In this document: positions 27,678-35,900 of the stretch, in pieces
Position numbering within the stretch: position 1 is the stretch's first letter
How the letters are laid out: each line of letters opens with the position of its first letter
Assembly (NCBI GenBank): GCA_016296065.1
Contig: JAEDKA010000014.1
Coordinates: forward strand, 8,204-72,203
DNA from: Kiritimatiellia bacterium
Lineage (GTDB): Bacteria; Verrucomicrobiota; Kiritimatiellia; RFP12; UBA1067
Length of the DNA: 64,000 nucleotides
Reading direction: 5' to 3'
Translations under genes and position numbers: made by a program
The notes under the pieces: generated by a model
The model's input: only the letters and a program-made list of their open reading frames with translations
What the model was told of the DNA's origin: nothing
The model's database searches: none

Positions 27678-30380
27678 CTATTTCACGATGAAACAGACGC
27701 CGCGCCTTACCTGGCACTCGTAGCATCCGGCGTCAATCCTGTCGAATTGGACGCGAGGCGCTCCGGCAAGATCGACAGAAGGAGCAAGGACAAGCCCTGC
27801 GATCGTGCCGGCTCCGTAGGCGGCGGAGAACGGCTTAATGCCGAAATCGCCGTTTGCGAAGTCCCTGAACACACTGACGTGATCCGCCTCCGCTTCCGTT
27901 ATGTTGCCGACATACGTGCCATGCTCGGTATCCATTTTCACGGCTGTGAATTTCTCCTTGCCGGTCTCGTAGTTTCCAAGGACGATGTTGTTGCGCAGGC
28001 GTCCATACCATGTCGTGCAGTGGATTCCGGCGGAATCGTCGGAGAGCGATCCCTCGACCGTGTTGGCGACAATAGTGTTGTTCTCGATCTGTGTGTTGTC
28101 GTTGCCACCGTTGAAGCGGATCCCGGCTGTGCCGGCCTTGGGTTCGTCGCCGCTCGTAACGTAGGTATTGTATGCAATCAGGCAGTTTGAGACACGTCCG
28201 TTCTTCACACCGTATGGGATGTATATGGCACCGCCGGTGGAACTGCCGGCGTTCGAAGTGCCTTGGACGGTGTTGTTCGATATGACACAGTGCGTGAGTG
28301 TACCCGCCCCTGCAAGTTCCACCGCCGCTCCGGCAGCGTCCCCGCCGTCGGCGGCGACAGCGAGACCTCCGCGGATCACGCAGTTCGAGACGACACCGGC
28401 GACAAGCCGCAGATTCCCGCCAAACTGGTTCCTGACGCATCCGTTCTCGATTGCGATGTTCTCGATGCGGCCGTCGGCGTTGTTCATCTCAAGAACGCGA
28501 TGGTAGTAGGTGTTGGGCGTAGCCGTGGTATTGCGGACGATTACCGCATCAGGTGTTGCGCCGACTCCGCGCAGGGTGAGCGCCTTGTTGAACGAAACCT
28601 GATCCAAGGTTTCATGAACTCCTTCGCCAAGGAGAAGTGTATAGCCGTCTAGCGCGTTCTGAACTGCTGTCTTAAGGTTGCCGTAGCCCTTCTCTGCTGT
28701 ATCATAGGGAAAGGTTCCCGCGCCGTTGCCAGGCGTCACATAGACCGTGGAAGATGCAATTTGCACGTGATTGTTGTAGACCATTACAGCAGGGTCGTCC
28801 TGTCCGTTCGATGCGGTAATCGTAACGGTATAGACACCAGGATTCTGATAGGTGTGGGTTATGGACGATTCAACCGTGGTCTCCTCTTCCGAATTGTCGC
28901 CGAAGTCATAGGTGAACGTCACCTGAGTTTCAGAATTCTCTGCGGTGTGCTGGAACGTCACAACGGAAGGCGCGTACACAGGCGACGGCGTTGCACTGTC
29001 AATGCGAACTACGAGCTCGGTCTTCTGGTACTCGTAGCAGCCAATGTCAACGGTGCCGCTGAGGCGAGGTTCTCCGGCAAGATCAAGCGAAGATGCGCTT
29101 GCACCGCGCGGATCGGCGGCACCTGAGTCGATAAGATCTGCACTCGCAGGCGAGTAGTCGCCGTTCGCGTAATCTGCAAAAGCGGAGGTGTCGGAAAGCA
29201 GGACTACTGTCGGGTAGTCGGTTTCAGAATGACGGCTACCGCTCGCCGTAACCGCGTTGTTCAGGAATTCGGCCGAGGTGTCATTCGGCATGTTCCCCGT
29301 CCAATCCTTGTTGTTGCCGCCTTCAGTGTTTCCGTAGATGACGGTATTGAACACATGCGCACTGTGGTTCCATGCCCAAATGCCGTATTTGTCGTTGTTG
29401 ACGACCGTACAGTTGTAAAGGTAGGACGTTCCGACAAACAGGACACCACCGCATTCGCTACCCTCAATCAGGCAGTCCTCGGTGATTGCCGTGTCGGAGC
29501 CGATGGCGAGGCTGCCGCCATTGTATCCGCCGGAATGGGAGCCGCCGACAAGACGGCAGCGCGACATCTTTGCCGTCGAATCCATATAGACGTTCGCACC
29601 CTTTTTCGAAGCCGACGATTCAGACGTTATGACGCCATTGGAAATGACGCAATCGACCATCGTGCCCGAGCCATTCATACGCACGTTGCCGCCGTCGTTG
29701 AAAGCCCTGCCAGCATAGATGACGCAGTTGGAAACAGTGCCCTGGTAAATGTAGACATTGCCGCCAATGTTATCGTCGCAAACGCCATCGTGGATAACGC
29801 AATTGCAGACGAGACCATGGTCAAGATAGACATTGCCGCCGCGCTTGTGGGTGGTGCCTCCGTAGATTTCGCAGTCGGTGACGAGCGCATCGTTACTGTT
29901 CACGTAGAGATTGCCGCCTGCAACATTGCCGTTGGCCTTTGCCGTACCATTGCGGATCACGCAGTTCGTGATCGTCCCGCCCGTCATGTAGATCGCACCG
30001 CCCGTGGTCACCTGAAAAGTCGTTTCACCGATGACGGTCACGTTTTCAAGCCACGCGTTGGCCGTGTCCATCTTTAGCGCGCGAGAAGTTCCGCTTGGTT
30101 TGATAACCACGTCGCCGCGAGTTGAACCAGTCCCAACTAGCTTTGCTTTCAGTGTTGGACCATTCGCCGTCGTAGTGGCGTATTCGCCTGCGGCAACGTA
30201 GATGACATCAGCGGCATTCCCTGCCGCAGCAATCGCTTCGTCGAGAGACGTGTAAACCGTGGCGTCCTCGGGTGCACCTTCGTAGGTGCCGTCTGACGCG
30301 ACGTAGTATTCGGCTGCGGCTGCCGTAGAGGCGAGCGCACCTGTGAAGAGAACGGACAGGAACTTTTTCGCGGTTGTCAT
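27678..30380 (-). CDS. Secreted double beta-helix protein with central PKD domain, paralogue
   Basis: This 900-aa protein shares signal peptide (MTTAKKFLSVLFTGALASTA), order of parts and block endings (DIGCYEYQ, DIGCYECQ) with the product of the next gene. The first helix has Gly/Asn rungs such as GGNVYLDHGLVCNCVIHDG (about 90-330). The PKD-like domain (about 480-560) contains YDFGDNSEEETTVESSITHTY. The second helix covers about 590-880. No catalytic motif is recognised. It is transcribed alone from a promoter carrying the same paired repeats, divergent from the XylR-type regulator. Surface glycan binding or uncharacterised lyase activity are the main options. Confidence 0.78.
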   Translation of the reverse strand: MTTAKKFLSVLFTGALASTAAAAEYYVASDGTYEGAPEDATVYTSLDEAIAAAGNAADVIYVAAGEYATTTANGPTLKAKLVGTGSTRGDVVIKPSGTSRALKMDTANAWLENVTVIGETTFQVTTGGAIYMTGGTITNCVIRNGTAKANGNVAGGNLYVNSNDALVTDCEIYGGTTHKRGGNVYLDHGLVCNCVIHDGVCDDNIGGNVYIYQGTVSNCVIYAGRAFNDGGNVRMNGSGTMVDCVISNGVITSESSASKKGANVYMDSTAKMSRCRLVGGSHSGGYNGGSLAIGSDTAITEDCLIEGSECGGVLFVGTSYLYNCTVVNNDKYGIWAWNHSAHVFNTVIYGNTEGGNNKDWTGNMPNDTSAEFLNNAVTASGSRHSETDYPTVVLLSDTSAFADYANGDYSPASADLIDSGAADPRGASASSLDLAGEPRLSGTVDIGCYEYQKTELVVRIDSATPSPVYAPSVVTFQHTAENSETQVTFTYDFGDNSEEETTVESSITHTYQNPGVYTVTITASNGQDDPAVMVYNNHVQIASSTVYVTPGNGAGTFPYDTAEKGYGNLKTAVQNALDGYTLLLGEGVHETLDQVSFNKALTLRGVGATPDAVIVRNTTATPNTYYHRVLEMNNADGRIENIAIENGCVRNQFGGNLRLVAGVVSNCVIRGGLAVAADGGDAAGAAVELAGAGTLTHCVISNNTVQGTSNAGSSTGGAIYIPYGVKNGRVSNCLIAYNTYVTSGDEPKAGTAGIRFNGGNDNTQIENNTIVANTVEGSLSDDSAGIHCTTWYGRLRNNIVLGNYETGKEKFTAVKMDTEHGTYVGNITEAEADHVSVFRDFANGDFGIKPFSAAYGAGTIAGLVLAPSVDLAGAPRVQFDRIDAGCYECQVRRGVCFIVK

Positions 30381-30401
30381 AAAACTCTCCTTCGTGTCTA
30401 T

Positions 30402-30503
30402 AGTCTACCAAAAGAAATATCAGTCCTGCAACCTAAACCGCACCAAAAAACAATCCAAAACCGCACTTTCCCCTTGCGCAAGTCCCCTTATGAATGATAC
30501 AAT
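30402..30503. promoter_or_regulatory. Divergent promoter region with paired operator repeats
   Basis: Leftward, the -10 element is TGGTAGACT (hexamer 30402-30407), with direct repeats CAACCTAAACCGCAC (30429-30443) and CAATCCAAAACCGCAC (30451-30466). Rightward, TGATACAAT (hexamer 30498-30503) lies 8 nt before the regulator ATG at 30512. A palindrome TTGCGCAA (30474-30481) followed by GTCCCC lies just upstream of that element. The region is well placed for autoregulation and control of the beta-helix gene. Confidence 0.65.
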
Positions 30504-30511
30504 AGCGACAA

Positions 30512-31672
30512 ATGGACACGATCCTCTTCATTACCGACCTCCATGCGGGGTCGCGGATACCAGAACTCGCCGGCGCGCGCGACGCGGCCGCAGAGTTCGA
30601 CTGGCATGTCGAAGAGATCGAAGTTCAGCGCCTCGCGCAGCCGATCGAGGAAATCCTTCGCTACTGGCGCCCGGTCGGATGCATCCTCGAAGGCTCGTCC
30701 AACCTGCTGCCGCCGAAGAGTGCATTCGGAAAAATCCCCACTGTGCACATAGACCCGAGCGACAGGGACATGGAGGACAAGCGAATATTCTCCGTGGAGA
30801 ACAACGACGCTGCAATTGCCGAGCGCGCACACCGCGAGCTGTCTCGCACGGACTGCGCGTCGTTCGCGTTCGTCGGATGGAGCCGCCGCGTGAGGTGGAG
30901 CCGCCGGCGCGAGGACAGGTTCTCCGAAATAGTCTCCGCGACCGGCGGAAAATGCCATCTGCTCGAAGATCCGTGGACACTCGGCAACAAGAACGACTTC
31001 GTGGTCCGCCTCAAGCCCTGGATAAAGTCACTCCCCAAGCCCTGCGGAATATTCGCCGCGAACGACGACATCGCGTCCGTGGTGATCGACGTCTGCCGGG
31101 AGCTGAACATCTCCATCCCGGGAGACATCTCGCTTGTGGGCGTTGACGACGATCCCGCCGTGTGCGACAACATGCATCCCTCGCTGACAAGCATCCGGCC
31201 AGACTTCCGCAGAGCGGGAGGGCTGGCCGTCAGACTCCTCGCGCGGCGCATCTCCGGCGGAAAGTCCTCCCCGCCCGAACGCCTCGAATACGAACCCGTC
31301 TGCACGACCGCGCGCCTCTCCACGCGCCGGCTCGCCGTGGTCGGCAAGCGCGTCGCCGACGCACTGGATCTAATACGGCGCGAGGCGTGCTCTGGACTCA
31401 AGGCAGCGGACGTCGTCAAGGCGATGGGCGTCACCGAACGACTCGCCGAGACACGCTTCAAGAGCGCGGTAGGACACCGCATCACCGAGGAGATAGCGAA
31501 CGTCCGCCTCGAGCATGCGCTTGAGCTCCTCAGAGACCCAAGGCAGGGAATAGCGCCGATTGCCAACATGTGCGGATGGGATTCCGAAGCCTATCTCAAG
31601 CGGCTCTTCAAGAAGCGGTTCGGAATGACCATGCGCGAATGGCGCGAGGCAAACATGGAGACTGCACAATGA
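30512..31672 (+). CDS. XylR-type transcription regulator (LacI-like sensor plus AraC DNA-binding domain)
   Basis: This 386-aa protein has a periplasmic-binding-protein-like sensor domain (about 1-275, with ISLVGVDDDPAVCDNM and GIFAANDDIASVVID typical of LacI/XylR sensors). A C-terminal AraC-type double helix-turn-helix follows (about 290-386, with IAPIANMCGWDSEAYLKRLF and KRFGMTMREWR). E. coli XylR, with the same order, binds sugar and activates at direct repeats. Here two direct-repeat operators stand before the divergent beta-helix gene and before the GH50-like operon, so a sugar-responsive activator of those genes is inferred. The promoter box is 8 nt from the ATG. The last codons overlap the MATE gene as ATGA. 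Confidence 0.9.
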   Translation: MDTILFITDLHAGSRIPELAGARDAAAEFDWHVEEIEVQRLAQPIEEILRYWRPVGCILEGSSNLLPPKSAFGKIPTVHIDPSDRDMEDKRIFSVENNDAAIAERAHRELSRTDCASFAFVGWSRRVRWSRRREDRFSEIVSATGGKCHLLEDPWTLGNKNDFVVRLKPWIKSLPKPCGIFAANDDIASVVIDVCRELNISIPGDISLVGVDDDPAVCDNMHPSLTSIRPDFRRAGGLAVRLLARRISGGKSSPPERLEYEPVCTTARLSTRRLAVVGKRVADALDLIRREACSGLKAADVVKAMGVTERLAETRFKSAVGHRITEEIANVRLEHALELLRDPRQGIAPIANMCGWDSEAYLKRLFKKRFGMTMREWREANMETAQ

Positions 31673-32988
31673 ACACGATGCTCTCACTCCAGCGCCTCGC
31701 GCTTCCGCTCACCTTCGCGCAGCTCGCCTTCGCCGCGAACACGTTCGTCACCAGCCTGTTCCTCTCCCGCTCTTCGACGACCGCACTGCACGCCTCCCTG
31801 CCGGGCTCGATGCTCGCCGTCGCAGTGTCGTCGCTCGCGATTTCGTCACTCGGCTACTCGGGAACCGTGTTCGCCGACAGACACGGATCAGGCGACACGC
31901 CCGGCGCGCTCGCCGCGTTCCGCTCCGCCCTCGTCCTCGCCGCGCTGTCGATTCCGTACTTCATCCTCGCCGCGCCCTTCGGACACGCACTCCTGGGCGT
32001 CTTCAACACCGCGCCGGAAGTCCTCGCCGCGGAATCCGCGTACTACGACGTCCTTCTCGCGAACGGATACTTCACAATGCTCGCGGCCGTGCTCGGCGGA
32101 TACTTCACCGGACAGGGAAAGACGCGCTTCGTCGGCGCGGTGACAGTGTTCGGCTTTCTGGTCAACATGGCCATAGTGCCGATATTCATCAACGGACTCT
32201 TCGGCGTGCCGACGAACGGAATCAGAGGCGCCGGATGGTCCGCGACGATTTCGCACATCGTCCCGTGCGTCATTCTCGCCGTAGCGATCCGCCTGCATCC
32301 GCTCGAATGCAGGGCGCGGCAAATGTGCCGCGCCGACTTCCGCACGCATCTCTCGCTCGGCATCCCGAACGGCGTCCGCGCCGTTATAGACATCGGCGGA
32401 TTCTTCGTCTTCGCCGCTGTCCTCGCGGAATGCGAGGGCGCGGCAGTCGCGGCGAGCACCGCGGCGTTCGCGGTGAACGGAATCTACCAGGCGCTTCCGC
32501 AGGGACTTTCCCAGGCGCTTGAGATCATGACCGCGCGCGCGGCTCGGGAGAACAGGAGCGCGCTTCTCGCCCCGGCCCTCAGGCTCGTTGCGATCCACGC
32601 GCTCGCGTTCATCGCGGTACTCTCCCTTTTCGGACGCGAACTCCTCAACGCCTTCGCAACGAAGGGAGACGCGGCATTCGCCGACGGATTCTCCGCCACG
32701 GCGAAGACGCTGGTCCTGATCCTGTGCGCAAAGGCCGTTTTCGAGTCCGCAGTCCAGGTGCTGCAGGCGCACCTTCGCGGGCGCGGCGAAACCGCCGCGG
32801 TATTCCGCATCCAGTGCGCGACGTCGCTTCTCTTCTGGATTCCGCTGTTCCTTGCAGTGAGGGCCTTCTCCCCGGGCATCCCGGCCTACTGGCTCACGAT
32901 GCTCGCGTCGTCGGCCCTCGCCAGCGCGGCGCTGTTCCTCACTCAGTCTCGCCTTCCGAGCGCGCCTCGGACTCCACGACGACCTTGA
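31669..32988 (+). CDS. MATE-family efflux transporter
   Basis: This 439-aa membrane protein has about twelve hydrophobic segments and the MATE-family layout, including QRLALPLTFAQLAFAANTFV at the N-terminus and GYFTGQGKTRFVGAVTVFG. MATE proteins export organic cations or other small molecules using Na+ or H+ gradients. The start overlaps the stop of the regulator (ATGA), so the two are translationally coupled. A related MATE gene lies at 53.8-55.2 kb. The last 50 bp overlap, in opposite orientation, the end of the neighbouring giant gene. The exported substrate cannot be told from sequence. Confidence 0.88.
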   Translation: MNTMLSLQRLALPLTFAQLAFAANTFVTSLFLSRSSTTALHASLPGSMLAVAVSSLAISSLGYSGTVFADRHGSGDTPGALAAFRSALVLAALSIPYFILAAPFGHALLGVFNTAPEVLAAESAYYDVLLANGYFTMLAAVLGGYFTGQGKTRFVGAVTVFGFLVNMAIVPIFINGLFGVPTNGIRGAGWSATISHIVPCVILAVAIRLHPLECRARQMCRADFRTHLSLGIPNGVRAVIDIGGFFVFAAVLAECEGAAVAASTAAFAVNGIYQALPQGLSQALEIMTARAARENRSALLAPALRLVAIHALAFIAVLSLFGRELLNAFATKGDAAFADGFSATAKTLVLILCAKAVFESAVQVLQAHLRGRGETAAVFRIQCATSLLFWIPLFLAVRAFSPGIPAYWLTMLASSALASAALFLTQSRLPSAPRTPRRP

Positions 32989-35900
32989 GGAAGCGGCGGC
33001 GCGCAAGCGCAACCGTCGCGTCAAGCTCGCCCTTCGTCCCGCTCGCAAGGTACTGCGACGCGTCGAAGTCGACTGACGACACATACCCCATCTTCGAGGT
33101 AAGGTTCTCCGAACCGAAGACGTGTATGAACTTCGTGTCCACCGGCATCGCGAGCTCGTTGCCCTTGCCAGGATCGATGCGGATGCGCATGCGCCCAGAG
33201 GCGGGGTCGAATCCGACGATGCTGACCGTCGGCATCGAGTAAGTCGCGAGAGCTACGCCCTTCGAGTCGTCGGAGATGCTCGGCGCGATGCCCATCCATG
33301 CGGACAGCGCGACGACGCCCTTGGGACCCGTGACCTGCAGACGATCCCCGGCGCCAAGGCGGCCCGCCACAAGCGCGCGGATGCGGTCCTTCGCCTCCGC
33401 GGAAAGCTCCTCCGAGTCGCATTCCACGGTGAGGACAGACGCCTTCGCGAGCGTGACGCGAGCACGCTCTCCGGCGCGGACCGCAGCCGTCACCGTGGTT
33501 CCCGCGCCGAAGGTCTTCGTCTCGGACGCGATCTGCGCGCCGCCCGCCGCGAAACGCTCGACAGTGACCTGCATGTCTGAATCAAGCGTGAAGTCAGCGG
33601 TGTGAGTGCACTCGAAGACGCGACCTTCCTCGACGACGCTCACGCCGCGGTCGGTGTAGGTGACGGAGCCGGAGGTCTTACGCCCGGTGACGCAGTCTGC
33701 CTCGACTTCGACGAAGCCAGTGCCCCTCGGATCTGATCCGTCCATCATGCGGAACTCGACGTGTATGCCCGTGACGTTCTCCGCGATGTACTCCGCGCTC
33801 TTCGGGGCGAGACGCAGGAAGAGGTGTCCCGACGAGTTCGAGCCGCCCATCTTCACGGCGGATGTCCATCCGCTCGCGTCGTCGTATCCGTCGCGTCCGC
33901 AGTCGCCCGTCGGAACGCCCGAGTCTCCGCCTGCGATGTCGCGCCACGCGCCGTTCACCTGCACCTGCACGGAGCGCACGTACATTCCGTCGTGCTTTCC
34001 GTCATCCCAGAGCGAGCGGATCGTCAGCGACTTGAGCTTCTCGCCGCCGAGGGGGAACCAGATGTGCGAGTAGTCGCCGAGTCCGACTACGTCCGTCGCA
34101 GTCTTCGCGGGCGGAATGAATCCGTCCGTCAGCGAGGCGACGTCGTTCGCGAGAGTGTCGCCGGCGAAGTACGAGAGGTTGTCCGTCGAAGTGCGCGCAC
34201 CGAAGAGTCCGTTTTCGGCGGACGGGACCCAGGTCGCGGGGTCGTAGCTGCCGTACTCCCACGCGAGGTCGTCGAGGTCGCAGATTCCGACAGGGAAGTC
34301 GAGCCTCCAGACAGTTCCGCCGCGGTAGTCGATGAACGTGTTGTCGTGCTCCGTGAGCGACGTGCGCGGATACGCGCCCTCCTCGCCGATCGCAATCATC
34401 ACGCCGTTAGCCGCCGTCTCGGCCTGGACGAACGTGCAGCCCGTAATCGTGACGGCGCCTCCGTTCGGGCAGTTGAGGAGATAGCTGGAGCGTCCGTCGT
34501 GTCCGTCGTCGAAGACGCAGTTCTCGACAGTCGTCCTGTGCGCGCGGCTCTTGAGGTTGTGGCCGATCCACGCGTGGTCGGAGATGCAGTCGCGGAATAT
34601 GAGCTCCTTGATCGCGCCGATGTAGATGTTGTGCGTGTCGCCTTCCATCCCGCCCCACTCGGCGTGGTTTCCGTTTCCGCGGAAGACGCAACCCTCGACG
34701 GTCATCGTCGCATTGGGGAACGCTCCGCAGAGGATGCCGTTCTGGCTGCCGGTGAACGAGCAGTTCCTGATCGTCACGTCTCCGTCAGCCTCGTAGCGAA
34801 GCCCCGCGCCGTTGTGTCCCGCGTCGTCGGGGATGCGCGCGTTGCGGAAAGTTATGCCCTCAATTGTCCAGCCTGGAGCAGTGACGACCCAGATGCCCTT
34901 CCATCCGGCGATGTGCGGACGCTCCGGGTCGCCGTAGTACCGCGCGTCGAATGCGCTCGCGTCGAGGATCGTCTTGTCGATGCCCGCGCCGCGGATCGTG
35001 ATGTTCGGCGTGTCGGGGCAGTAGATCGTGTCGTCCGTCCAGACGCCCTCGTCGATGATGATCGTGTCTCCGTCCATGGCGGCGTTGATCGCCTCGGACG
35101 GCTTCTTGTACTTCTGGTTCGCGCCGACGTACAGCACTCGCGCGACGTGCTGCTCGACGTTGACGAGCGTTACGCGTGCACGCTCCCCGGCGCGGACGTA
35201 GACCGTCTTTGCCTCGCCGGCGGTCCAGTTCTCCGTCGCGGACGAGATCGTCGCGCCGTCGGCGCCGATCCTCTCGACGAGAACTTCCTGATCCGAGTCG
35301 AGCGTGAACTCTGCGGGATGAGCGACGAGGAACGAGCGCCCAGACTCCACCACGGTAACGCCGCGATCCGTAAAAGTGGCAGTCCCGGAAGTCTTGCGTC
35401 CCGTCACGCAGTCCGCCTCGATTTCGGCAAATCCCGTTCCGCGCGGCTCGTATCCGTCCATGATGCGGAATTCCACTTCAATGCCAGTGACGTTCGACGC
35501 AATGTACTCCTCCGTCTTCGGCTTCAGGTGCAGGAAGAGATGTCCAGAGGAGTTGGATCCGCCCAGCTTCACGGCCGAGGTCCATCCGCTCGCGTCGTCG
35601 TATCCGTTGCGTCCGCAGTCGCCCGTCGGAACGCCGGGCGCGTCCTCTCCTGCGATGGCGACCCACTTCCCGCCGATCTGGATACGGACGTTGCGCACGT
35701 ACATTCCGTCGTGCGTGCCGTCCTCCCAGAAGGAGCGGATCGTCAAAGACTTCAGCTTCTCGCCGTTGAGGGGGAACTTGAGGTGCGAGTAGTCGCCGAG
35801 TCCGACGACGTCCGCGGAAGTCATCGTCGTCGGGATGTTTCCGTCAGTGAGCGCGGCGACGTCGTTGGCGAGCCTGTCGCCCGCGAAGTACGAAAGGCTG

